Assembly (NCBI RefSeq): GCF_004337985.1
Contig: NC_043744.1
Location: 1,537,712-1,601,711, forward strand
DNA from: Pyricularia pennisetigena
Lineage: Eukaryota; Ascomycota; Sordariomycetes; Magnaporthales; Pyriculariaceae
Direction: 5' to 3'
Length of the DNA: 64,000 nucleotides
In this document: piece after piece, positions 23,288 through 36,720 of the stretch
Layout: every line of letters starts with the position of its first letter
Numbering within the stretch: position 1 is the stretch's first letter
Made by a program: the position numbers and the translations under genes
Notes under the pieces: model-generated
Database searches by the model: none
Told to the model about the DNA's origin: nothing
Seen by the model: only the letters and a program-made list of their open reading frames with translations

Positions 23288-23530
23288 TCATGATTGTAGG
23301 TCAACATTGGCCCTATGTGCAATGTTGAATGTCGCCAAGTCCGGTGGGTGCGGCACCAGATTCTTTCCTGCATGAATAAACTTTGCAAATCTTGCGTCTC
23401 GTACGTAACACATCCGGGCCCCAGGATTCCCATTTAATACATGAGAGTTTCGGGACTGCCATACATACAAAAGTGCGCAAATGCCGCCTATGACGTAAAC
23501 CAGGCCGAGATTTGTTGCCCATAGAGGCAC
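23288..23530 (-). pseudogene. Possible relic of a P450 N-terminus
   Basis: An 80-codon frame begins with a hydrophobic anchor (VYVIGGICALLYVW) and continues with LNGNPGA and ARFAKFIHAGKNLV, which resembles the segment after the anchor in several fungal microsomal P450s. Nothing downstream on this strand resembles the rest of a P450. I read it as a decayed fragment. The resemblance is by eye and weak. Confidence 0.3.
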
Positions 23531-24379
23531 TCAGGGAATTGCAACAATTGAGTACGAATGCGGACGTTATCTCAACCGAATTTGTGGCAAGTGTGAATTT
23601 AAATGTATGCGTTGCGTGGTGAGTAGGCTTGGCGATCGCGTTCTGGAACCGCATCATCAGACGATTTTGATGCAAAGAAAACAAATCGAGGTCCACTAAA
23701 AGCTTGCCCCTTTGGGATAAAATTAACGGAGCGAACTATGGAAGGTTCGTAACATGAGGGTGGAAGGCCTTGGGATAAAAATTTAGCCTTGGCAATTGAC
23801 CAGATTAGGCCCGATAGACAAGCACATTTGCAAGATCCAACATCATCGTGCAGTGGCGCGATAATCTATACCATACATACCAGAAGAGGTGACAATATCT
23901 TCACGTGGCCATCCGAGGTAACTCACCTGAAAACTTTGGATTCGCATCAGCACTATTACTTGGATCACTGTCACTATGTTGTCGTTGGATATTCACGGTG
24001 ATATCATTGGTTGTAGTGAGTATGACAGTGATGAAGATGTACCCTTTCCCGGGCTGTGCATGTAAAGTTTCCAAGGCACGTTGTAATGGCTGGGTCGCTA
24101 CCTCTTGATCTACGGCAAGTACCTACTTATAGATACCCTGTTGACCGAAAATTGTTCGGACTAGGTGTATGCAGGGACAATAATATTCCTGGGGAGCAGG
24201 GGATTCAGCGACTCGTGTCATGGAGAATAAGCATACCCTCAAACACACCGTCCCAAAACCCTAGATGCTGATTGTTAACACGCTTTATCGGCCAACCCAT
24301 GCCATGCTGGCAAGTTACTGGCCCTCACTAACTTTAGGAATGATTAAAGTTTGCAGGGCGGTTATAGCCCTCGCAGGTT

Positions 24380-24424
24380 TTTGCTTTGCTTTGCTTTGCT
24401 TTGCTTTGCTTTGCATTGCTTTGC
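24380..24424. repeat. TTTGC pentanucleotide tandem repeat
   Basis: About nine copies of TTTGC, with one variant unit, about 95 bases before the start of the PTH11-like gene. A simple microsatellite, possibly within its promoter or leader. Confidence 0.85.
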
Positions 24425-24518
24425 AACCTCGGGTGGATTTTCTCCAGCTCTATCCAACATTATCCATCATCTATGTTGCGATCCTGCCGGCCGCCTTGAG
24501 GCCTTCTCATCCCACGAT

Positions 24519-25586
24519 ATGAAATCCGAGGGCCTGCCCCTCGTGTCATACGTGCTCGGGTGGGTAACGTGCTCCATCTCCACCAGTGCGTTTCTTTGCT
24601 CCTGTTGCCAGCGTTCGAATACCGCCCCCTTATGTCAACCATGACGTACCTAACCAAGCATCCATGGAGTTTGTCAAGACAGTATTCGCTACGATGCGGC
24701 TGGTGGCACGATACAGAGGACAGGGGCTTTCGTGGGATGACGGATATCTCGTCTTTTGCGTCCTCGTCATCTTTGCCAGCAAGTCAGTCTGCCACTTTGC
24801 GTGGTTGGCCGGTGTCGGTGAAGAATTTTCGCAAATCCCGTCGCAGGACCGGCAACAGGCCGTGTTCATGAGCATCCTGGCCACGTCGATCGTTCCGTGG
24901 GAGTTCACGTTGCCCAAGCTCGCCATCGTCGTCTCCATCCAGGCCATCATCCCGACCAGCAAGAGGCGATCCCGGAGCTGGATTGCCGCCTGCGGCTTTT
25001 GCTTTGCGTTGATGCTGTGCATCAGCGTCTGGCAGTTTGCGCAGTGCAGGCCCGTGTCGCAGCTGTGGGACCCCGTGCCCGATGGGAAATGCGCCGACGC
25101 CAGAGTCAACGTCGCGTTGGCTTATGCCAGCTCGCTCGTTTCGTGTCTCATCGACCTGGCTATCTGTCTCTACTACGTTCCTGTTTTCTTGGGCCTTCAG
25201 ATGAGCGCCAAAAACAAAGCCACCGTCATTGCTGCCCTAAGCTTTGGAGCGCTTGCATTCATCGTGGCCATGATCAAGATGGTTTTCCTCAAGAACCTGG
25301 CCCAATTAACTGTGGACCCTACGGGTAAGTAAGCAACCTGAAATGACAAGACGCCAAAGGGAAAAGAAGAGGCTAGCCCCGCCCCAGGCATCAAGCATTT
25401 GGTAAAGAATCGACCCAAGTACTCATCTAACTACAGTGCCGTGCAGGCTCCAACGTCGCCCTATACATCTTGGTCGACGTGGAATCCATGATGTTGATGC
25501 TCGGCGCCTGCATGGGCTCAGTTATCAAGCTCCTCAAGCCGAAGCGCCGCCGAGGCACGAAACAGACCGAGAGTAGCAGCTGTTGA
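24519..25586 (+). CDS. PTH11/rhodopsin-like integral membrane protein, tail cut by TGA
   Basis: Exons 24519-24585, 24683-25324 and 25447-25586 give 282 residues. Features of the fungal rhodopsin-domain family are clear: ARYRGQGLSWDDGYL after the first helix, a run of hydrophobic segments, the FAQCRPVSQLWDP loop with its Cys, KCADARVN, and the last helices ending in IKLLKPKRRR. Such proteins sit in the plasma membrane and include PTH11-type surface-sensing receptors; the ligand is unknown. The N-terminus is shorter than usual, so helix 1 is only partly present or an upstream exon is missed. The reading frame stays open after the TGA (25584-25586) for 71 codons to 25799, with a plausible cytoplasmic-tail composition. 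Confidence 0.82.
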
Positions 25587-29142
<3,556 letters not shown>

Positions 29143-29930
29143 ATTCTAGACAGCCGAGGGTGCTTTTAGCAAACATCGATTGCTCTTATTCAGTTCCGCC
29201 CCCGATTCGAAAGAAACATGATCAAAGTGCTGTCAAAATTAAAATTCTCTCGATTTATGCGTACAGGGTTGTGGGGACCTGTCAAGTCTCTAATAATAGA
29301 GTGGTTTGACTCTTATAGCTGCGGTACGATTCAAATCGCCGAAAGACGCTTGGTTCTGGCGCAAGGAGAACCCACGCAGCTGTGTTCAAAATTGACAGCT
29401 ACAATTTTACAAGTACTCGTCATTAAGCTGTAAAATGTAGCAACAATCAATGCACTTGGAAAATCCGAAACAGACAGGGGGTCTATGCCACGAGATGTGC
29501 CATCCCAAGTTGAGATTGGACGGGGGGAATAGCTTGTTTTTTCTGATAATCGTGGAAGCCGTATTCCGGTAAAAATTATTGCGATCATGTCTTTACCGGC
29601 CACCGCTGAAGCATGGGGAGGGGGGGTATGCCTTCAATGGTCAGCCCCCACAAACGTACTATGGTAGTCTAATCATGGCTTAAATTTGTGGGTTTTGAGC
29701 AATGCTTTTATTTGTAAAGCGGCCCGCCTGTGCTTATTTTTTTTTTGTCTACAAGGAAGCATGGAATTATAAAGAGCTCTTGCAATCCTCTCGACGAAAT
29801 CAATCAAGAGCCCAAGAGTCAGGGTTTCGCGATCCCACCACACTCTTTTTTCGCCCCCATCGCCCGGTAGTTGTGACTGAAAGAAGGAAAAAAGAAAGTA
29901 CGAGTGGACTTCATGATCGAAAAAATAATA
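29143..29930. other. Intergenic spacer
   Basis: No gene recognised. It ends in the promoter and leader of the cutinase gene. Confidence 0.5.
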
Positions 29931-30912
29931 ATGCAGCTCGTTCGGGTCGTAGCCACACTCTCCGCTTTCACAAGCGTGTCGGCGGCACCCGGAATTGCAA
30001 CCTCATTCATACGGGGGCTTGTACCAGCAAAGTTGTACAGCGGCGACTCGTCCAACCAGCTCACCGACGGCACGCCATGCAGGGCCATAACAATTATATA
30101 TGCACGCGGAACTACGCAGTCGGGCAACATTGGCAACTCCAAGTCCGTCGGTCCTATCACTTTTGACGCCCTCGCCAAAATCGTCGGCCCGAACAGGCTA
30201 GCCGTCCAGGGGGTCGACTACAAGGCCAGCTTCCTCGGATACGCTGAGGGTGGCCAGCCGAAAGCCACCGACAAAATGGTGGAATTAGTAAAGCTGGTAG
30301 GTGTTTGAGGAACCTGTGCTCCACAAACCACTGGGTTCGTCAAGGCGTCGTCGGTTGATGTAGCTAACATTTGCGGATTTCTCTGTACCCACAAGGCACA
30401 AACCAAATGTCCCGCCAGCAAAGTCTTTGTGGTTGGCTACAGCCAAGGAGCGCAGGTTGCGCACAACGTGGTGAATGCATTACCTGCCATCACTGCTGCC
30501 AGGATCACAGGAAGTATGTTTCTCCCCCCATCGCTCAACGGTTTTTTTCTAGGGTTCCTCTCTTTGTTGACCCTTGACTTTCTCTTTAGTTCTCACCTTT
30601 GGCGATCCCGATGCATTGCAACCGGTTCGTACCGAGACTTTGGGTAAATGGAAAATCATCTGCCATGACGACGACAGGCTTTGCGCCGGCAGCCACATTC
30701 ATGTGACCTTGGATCACCTCAACTACCAAACGGATGCTAAGATGGCCGCGGAATGGATTGCCGCCAAGGCTGGCATGCTCCCGAAATGGCGCGGCACTGG
30801 TGCACCTGACGCTTTAGCGTCTGGTATGGGAGCACCTAATCTGGCAGCACCTAATCTAGCAGCACCTAATCTGGCAGCATCTGGTGGTATTGCAGCAGCT
30901 GCAGCCAAGTGA
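29931..30912 (+). CDS. Cutinase / acetylxylan-esterase family secreted hydrolase
   Basis: Exons 29931-30296, 30396-30513 and 30590-30912 give 268 residues. A signal peptide of about 19 residues ends at SAAP. The alpha/beta-hydrolase signature is complete: ARGTTQ near 58-63, nucleophile Ser138 in GYSQG, Asp190 in the Cys-bracketed CHDDDRLC, and His204 in HLNY. It is a serine esterase acting on cutin or acetylated xylan outside the cell. The C-terminus carries a low-complexity Ala/Pro/Leu tail with three copies of a 15-bp repeat. An ATG 18 bases upstream (29913) is in frame, but the later one gives a cleaner signal peptide. Confidence 0.92.
30832..30876 (+). repeat. 15-bp coding tandem repeat in the cutinase tail
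   Basis: Three near-identical units of GCACCTAATCTGGCA encode A-P-N-L-A repeats, followed by a degenerate fourth. It lies after the catalytic domain, so it probably forms a flexible tail. Confidence 0.85.
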
Positions 30913-32080
30913 CGTTAAATTTAGTAGATTATTTAATTTAATTACATATTTCATCGCTTTTTTCTTTCCGAGCTTTCTCACAGTTATTTTACTCATAAAT
31001 GATTACAGGGTACTAGGAAGTGGAAGCCGACCCAATTTGTTTGCCAAGCTAGGGCTTGAGCTTACTCAACAGTCATAGCGGCGATACGAATAGCATTAAG
31101 TACTTCAAGGTCATGCTTGGTGGTTGAAATAGCATTTAACAACGGAAGCTCGCAAATACGAGATAATCGGCGTGTTTGGAGACAAGTCGTGTTCCCAAAA
31201 TAGCATGATCTGCGCATCAACTAAAATGCCAGCACTGAAATCTATCTTGTGCAATTTATGGGGACTCTCCACCAGGCTTCGTCAGCTTGGAGATGAGAAC
31301 AACGCTTTCATCAAATTGAACTGCTGAAAGTGACCGGTACACCTCAATTACGGATAGGATTGAATGTCAGAGACTGCCTTCCCGTATGCCAAGAGGCTAC
31401 GTTCACCATAACCATGTAGTTGTCTTGACTCTTTTCATTCCACCGCGGACCAGGGTTTTTGTTCTTCTTGTAACCTTTTTCTTTTCTGTTTTGCTGACAC
31501 AGGCAGCTTCAATGGGCCGTTACTACTGCAGTATTGGGTATTGTCTTGGGGAGGACGAATCGATTGCCAGTACCAAGGCAGTCTGTAGTTGAGTTCTGAT
31601 TTCCTACAAGTCTGTAAAACCCATCACAAAGGCCATTCGGCTTCTGTGCATCTGTCTACGCGGTCAAGCGGCTCCATATGACCAAAACTTAAAAGAAAGG
31701 AAAGGTCAAGATATAAAGTCCACCACCAGCCCACCAAGATATATTGTAAGACTGTGCAGCGCAGCACAATGGCCATCGACGCCGTCAGATCATTGAAGGG
31801 CCGAGGCAGCAGAGAACGCCGCCTGCCGTGATGGCAGAAAGGACGATACGGAGACATTTACAGACTTTATGGTGATGAGTGACATCTTCAAGGCTTGTGT
31901 GTGTGTGCTTGAAGTCGGATGCCCTGATGCCTTGGCTGAAGTCCTTGGCGTAAAAAGGGCGTCAGGGTGGAGAGGTTTCTTTCGAGGATTTCGAAGAGGT
32001 GCAAAGAGGGAATATTAAGACTTCTAATACCCTTTTCAGACAATCTATATCGAAGGCCTTCCTTCTATACCTAGCAATCA
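30913..32080. other. Intergenic DNA, start of the gene-poor block
   Basis: No confident gene. A 68-codon plus-strand frame at 31386-31592 has a hydrophobic stretch but also a splice-acceptor-like site inside, and was not accepted. Confidence 0.45.
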
Positions 32081-32584
32081 CTCCTCACCAAGGTATGCCA
32101 AAACCCACCCATGGGGGCCCGCATCGGCCCAAATTGGTGGGGTGGGCGGCCCGTGGGTTGGTTGTATTATTGATGAGGGCCCGGCCCGGCCCAAAATTAA
32201 ACGCGGGTTTTTTCTTTTGGCAACCCGCGGGCCCCCGTGGCAAACCCCGTAAAAATATAAATATTTTGCGGATTAATGTCAGGAATTTTACCTATTAGAA
32301 TATGGTCTCAAATAACATTTGTAATTAAAATATAAAATAAAGAATAAATTTATTGAGTTTTTATTTTACAACTATTTTTTTTTTATCTCTTTCTTTTTGT
32401 TCATTCGCCCCTGTATAAAAACCCGCGGGTTACCCAACTCGAGCTGAGCCCGCCAGCCCGCGGGCCCCCATTAACCCGTTAAAAAGACCCGTGGGCTTTT
32501 ACGGGCTCCCGCCAAAAGCCCGTGGGCTGGTGGGCCGGGCCGGGCTATTCCCTTTTTAGAATTTGGGCAGGCCTTACTCCTCAC
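32081..32584. mobile_element. hAT-like non-autonomous DNA transposon (MITE)
   Basis: The element spans 32089-32576 (488 bp), flanked by perfect 8-bp direct repeats CTCCTCAC (32081-32088 and 32577-32584), the target duplication length of hAT elements. The ends are imperfect inverted repeats: CAAGGTATGCCAAAA on the left and, in reverse complement, TAAGGCCTGCCCAAA on the right (11 of 15 match). Both subterminal regions are packed with GGGCCCGGCCC and CCCGCGGG motifs, and the middle is AT-rich. There is no transposase frame, so it must move in trans. Confidence 0.8.
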
Positions 32585-32737
32585 ACGACACACATGTTCT
32601 GTACCAGCATGCCACCAATACCGTTCAGAGATCGGGATTTCCCGTATCCATTCAAGCCGCATCATCTAGCCCACTTCGTCAACATCTTACCTCGCTATAA
32701 TCCTCTCGGCGGACCTTAAAAAGCTTAAGCTTTCTTA

Positions 32738-33029
32738 GGCAAGGTCGAGCAGTTGTTCAACATTGCCGCCAGATTTGACAAGCTCGACATCCTCAACAGC
32801 AACGCTGGCATCATGGACTCATATGGTCCCCATTGGGGATCTGGATCGGGATTCCCGAGAACGCGTAGTTTCGATCAATTTGACGGCACCAATGTTGGTC
32901 TGCAGACTGGCTGTGAGGAGCATTCCCCAAGGCGAGAGCCCAAGCGGGTGCATCATTCACATCTCGCCGGAGCTGGCGCATCCTAAAATGCTTCGGTCAT
33001 TACTGCTGACGAGGGCTGGACAGGCGTGA
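32738..33029 (+). pseudogene. Short-chain dehydrogenase/reductase relic
   Basis: The fragment reads FDKLDILNSNAGIMD, the central NAG region of a classical SDR, then after a frameshift near 32835 continues as SRERVVSINLTAP and GCIIHISPE. The N-terminal TGxxxGIG nucleotide site and the YxxxK catalytic pair are both missing. It lies 160 bp from the hAT-like element. This is a dead fragment of an NAD(P)-dependent SDR. Confidence 0.7.
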
Positions 33030-33556
33030 TGTGATTATGACCTTGGAATATACTGTGTGGATTATACATCGGCTGCCCTCTGTGATCCCGAGCAAACACA
33101 CTGTAATTCACCTACACTTTGAGGGTGTTATAAGTCACGACGAATGTATTCATTGCAGATATACGCTCAATTCTGGCGGTGCGACATAAATTTTCTCCGT
33201 TGATTTAAATTGTGGCAAGTTCCGAAATTGGCCAGCCAAAGGACCTACTCAACCGCCCGCACCTCTTGACCAAAAAATAAACTACCATCCTAAAAACTAG
33301 CGTTGTCTCTCTATTTCTTTTTCTCCAGTCAGTTTTCCGCTTCTGTCGCAGTTGCACAAACGGCGCATTAGACCTCTTCACCAACTTTTTCCCCACGTGC
33401 CCTCTCTTAACCGGTAGTGACAGTTGACCGAGTTGACGGTCGAAAGATGCTTAAACTTCAAACTCCCTCCAAGTCCAACAACATCACCGAGCGATGTGAA
33501 AGATCTGATATCCATATGATCTTCCCACGTGGAATTCCCTTACGTTGTATACGACC
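33030..33556. other. Intergenic spacer
   Basis: No gene recognised. The right end begins an 18-bp tandem repeat that runs into the next gene. Confidence 0.5.
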
Positions 33557-33605
33557 CTAATCGTTGTATACGACCCTATCGTTGTACACAACCCTATCGT
33601 CGTAT
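33544..33605. repeat. 17-18-bp tandem repeat at the 3' end of a secreted-protein gene
   Basis: About 3.5 copies of CGTTGTATACGACCCTA. On the minus strand it encodes the repeated DRVVYN tail and stop of the small secreted protein, so the repeat has extended the C-terminus. Confidence 0.8.
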
Positions 33606-33898
33606 ATATTGCAAACAGCTCTAACGGGTTGTGGGTAACCATCAATCACGTGAACATGATACCCATTAGGAATAGTGCCTGAAATCTTTCTGGCTGTACA
33701 ATCCGTTTTCACCGAAATAGTAAAATCGTACCAACCCCCCCTGTTAAATATAATTTCTTTGTTTCCAGATACCCGATGCTGTTCAATAATAGATTGGTTC
33801 ACGTCGTCCGGCAGAAACGCAACCTGGCATGGGACTGCCCAAGCGAATGACGCAAAGGCGAACGTGGCGATATAAATTGCAAAGGCCGAAGAGCGCAT
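33557..33898 (-). CDS. Small secreted protein, candidate effector
   Basis: Single exon, 113 residues. A clear signal peptide (about 1-21, ending FAWA) is followed by an 80-residue domain with three Cys (VPC, TDC, AVC) and alternating short hydrophobic strands, including GWYDFTISVKTDC. The C-terminus is a duplicated DRVVYN repeat. No known domain is recognised. Small size, secretion, Cys content, beta-rich pattern and a transposon-containing AT-rich setting fit a fungal effector; a MAX-like beta-sandwich is possible but unproven. A decayed paralogue lies at 38806-39060. Confidence 0.65.
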   Translation of the reverse strand: MRSSAFAIYIATFAFASFAWAVPCQVAFLPDDVNQSIIEQHRVSGNKEIIFNRGGWYDFTISVKTDCTARKISGTIPNGYHVHVIDGYPQPVRAVCNIYDDRVVYNDRVVYND

Positions 33899-36309
33899 GG
33901 TAAGAGTTGAAGTGTATCAAGGTGAGTGGAAAATGGAATAAATCAATAGCTGGTACGTTGATTTTGAGGTAGAAGAAGAAACTAATCGGGACAAATAGTA
34001 AGGTGTTATCTTGAGCTTGCAAAAAGTATAAAACCAAAATCATACGCTAGGGGGTAAGAGCTTTATATACCTTTGGTATAGCGAATCTGTACAGATTTAT
34101 TTGTTTTCTTATCTATTCATGAAGCATAAATATAATAACACAACCTATGCGCTATTAGTAACTTTGATGAACCAGTCCATTCTTGGACTAGGTAATCACA
34201 GCAATTCCCGCACCTGGCTTTTAACCTTGACTACGGCCGAGAACAGGGGTACAGAAGCCGGTCGTTCCGGCTTTCTCTTCGTCTTCGTCTCCTTTAATAG
34301 ATTTTATCCCATGTGGACCAAGAATACAAACTCTTTGTGTTTTGCCAGTTACGACCCGTGTTTCCAGGCTAGCTGATGCTGGGTTTCCATACTCACATCT
34401 GTAGTCAACTCATACGACAACCGGATGTTATTTTATTTCAATAATTAGTTAGCGTTCATAGCGCGAAATGTTGCTTTTGTGTCAAAACCTTATATGTCAG
34501 TGATGTGAACTATTGGATACGTTAATATCAGCAAACTAGGTTCCGATTTGTTAGTTTCATTAACAAAAGAGCTAGCCAGAACTAAAATAGCTACCATTGA
34601 TTATTGCTATATTGAATAAACTTCAAATTTAAAGTTTGAATGATACAAACCAACTTTTAGTTAGAATATCACAATACCATAAAGTGTCACTTACGACTCG
34701 GAAATGAACTTTTAGTAAAACTCAACTCTCTGAAGCCTTTTTTTCATATTTGGATTTCGTTATTCACGTGATCCCATGAATGGCGCCTGGTATGGAATTA
34801 TGCCGGGTCAAGAACAGGGGGTTGAATGAAGCATATGCACCTAGCACAGCTTTCAGTGCTGCCACTGTTACAGTACCGATTTAATACTAGGCTTGAATTT
34901 CCCATAGACCTCCTTCCAGCGTCACTATGCGAACAAGCGAAATGATGACGAAGTTTCCCTCCTCGGAACGAAAGTCGTCCACAATTGCATCGCGGACACC
35001 GTCGCCAGCGGTTGGTCTGGCTTGGGTATCCTGGAGAATGTTGAGCGCAGCGATTCTCCAGCAGGGCATGATCGTGGAGAGCTCCTGGTGTCTCGTGCTT
35101 GTTTTTGCCGCTTATCGCGGTGCGTTTTGCTGGCATCTTATGGTATCGAAGGCTTCTTTACCGGTTGCACCTGTTTGTCGTAGGCCACACGGCACATCTC
35201 GAGCAGAGCTCATTAAGAAGATGGTAATTGGCAGAGGATCACATATTTAGGGCTTGGTCCTATTTCAAGGAGATTTACCGCGATTCAGGGATTCAATTAT
35301 TGGGTAAAGAGTATAGGATATTCTTTTGTGAGTACAAGACATGTCAGACGACGTTTACTATATACTGCATAATGGGCTTTTTCAAGCCATTCGGTCTGCC
35401 AGCACAGTGGGTTGCAACTTTCAGCGAGGATTAGCATAAGGCTAATGGTTTTTTTTTTTTTTATTTTTTTTTTTACCTTAGACAGAAGGCTTATGTTTGA
35501 GTTACAATGGTAAAGATATGGGATAATATTATTAAATTCGAAATAAGATAATAACATTCGAAACCGAAAGTTCAAATTGCCTACAGTTTGTACTTCCTAG
35601 CCACACCTTCATCAGATGTCGATTAACGGCCAATTTATAACTGCCATACTAACAATATCAGGCGTATACCAACTCTGGCCGATTCCGTGTGCGGATAGAG
35701 GTAGTTAAGTAAATATTTGTTGAATTAGTTTTCCAAAGGGTGAAATTGTATGTCATGTATGGCAAAATGGCCGCGTGAACCGGCGACATCAAGTCATTCA
35801 AGCCTTGGCGACCGTTGTCTGGTGGCGTTAGAACTCTCTCGTTGCCAAATGAGACACTCGACTAGGGTAGGCCGTATGAGAAAAACAGGTTTGTGAGGGA
35901 GGGAAAAGGGTGGGGACAGGGAATGGAGAATTAAGAGGAAACACCGGCATTTCCGACTGCAGCGGCGGTCTTCTGGGAAAAGTCCTTGGCCTGCCTTCAA
36001 CTCTAGCATGGGAAACCTGATTCAGCCGACAGATACTGGTGGATACACCTATGTAGGTTGCAATGCTGCCTATGTATAGAGTCTCTAGATTTAGCAGCTT
36101 GACTCATCTGCCACGACATGACACGGATTAAACAAGTCTTGAGTATTCATTGACCCAGGAACTAGGAGGGCTAGAACAGATAGACTTTACTTTGTATAAA
36201 TTGAATACACAGATGCATAACTAGAGGTCAGCATTGGTTTTTCTCTCGCTAATGCTTGATTTAGGAGAGTCTCGTTGAAGTCACCAAACTTGCCCAACAA
36301 TCTAATAAA
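33899..36309. other. AT-rich gene-poor DNA
   Basis: About 2.4 kb with no accepted gene. A minus-strand frame at 34887-35069 looks protein-like but short and unrecognised; it may be a relic. A T-rich tract lies at 35450-35474. Confidence 0.4.
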
Positions 36310-36720
36310 ATGCGTTTTCCAACCTGTATTATTCCACTTCTTGCGTACGGCGTCATCGCTAGCCCGATGAATCCTCCGAATGACAATCGGAGGCCTCAAC
36401 CTGCAAGCCAAGGGATAGACTGGGCGGCATGGGGACAATGGTATTACAAAAATGCCCAGTGGCGACAGGGGAAACTTGTTGGATTTACCCGAGACTTATT
36501 CCGCCAGTTTGGTTACGATATACCGAACCTGCGCGAATCTCTTTCAGTCCCAAATCAGAGGCCGGGAACAACGAGTCAGGGTGACCCTCGTCGCCCATCA
36601 AGGCAACCATGGGAGACACAAAGCCAGGAGCAACATTGGAGTGCTCCGGGGCAACATTGGGGTGCTCCGGAGCAACATTGGGGTGCTCCGTCGCAACCTC
36701 GGAGGCCGCCCCAGCACTGA
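36310..36720 (+). CDS. Small secreted protein with Trp-containing heptad repeats
   Basis: Single exon, 136 residues. A signal peptide (about 1-17, ending VIAS) precedes a Pro/Asn-rich stretch, then a Trp/Tyr-rich segment (WAAWGQWYYKNAQW), and a hydrophilic C-terminus with three repeats of the QHW-[SG]-AP type from a 21-bp DNA repeat. There is no Cys and no known domain. The composition suggests a disordered extracellular protein; an effector or cell-wall role is possible. It is the only intact frame in this AT-rich block besides the gene at 33557. Confidence 0.6.
   Translation: MRFPTCIIPLLAYGVIASPMNPPNDNRRPQPASQGIDWAAWGQWYYKNAQWRQGKLVGFTRDLFRQFGYDIPNLRESLSVPNQRPGTTSQGDPRRPSRQPWETQSQEQHWSAPGQHWGAPEQHWGAPSQPRRPPQH
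36628..36690 (+). repeat. 21-bp coding tandem repeat
   Basis: Three units of GAGCAACATTGGGGTGCTCCG with one or two differences, each encoding E/G-Q-H-W-G/S-A-P at the C-terminus of the secreted protein. Unit length is a multiple of three, so copy changes keep the frame. Confidence 0.9.

Larger units (their letters stand above)
22140..24518. other. Intergenic DNA with a possible P450 relic
   Basis: About 2.4 kb without an intact gene. It contains A-runs (about 22481-22495, 22783-22794), the P450-like relic at 23288-23530, and a pentanucleotide repeat at 24380-24424. Confidence 0.45.

Noticed and set aside
31386..31592. 68-codon frame with hydrophobic stretch and three Cys
   Set aside because: The hydrophobic stretch sits in a pyrimidine tract followed by an acceptor-like ACAG, so it looks like an intron end or chance; no start context or homologue is evident.
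34887..35069. 60-codon minus-strand frame with protein-like composition
   Set aside because: Too short, not extendable by clean splice sites, and unrecognised; possibly a relic, but not supportable.
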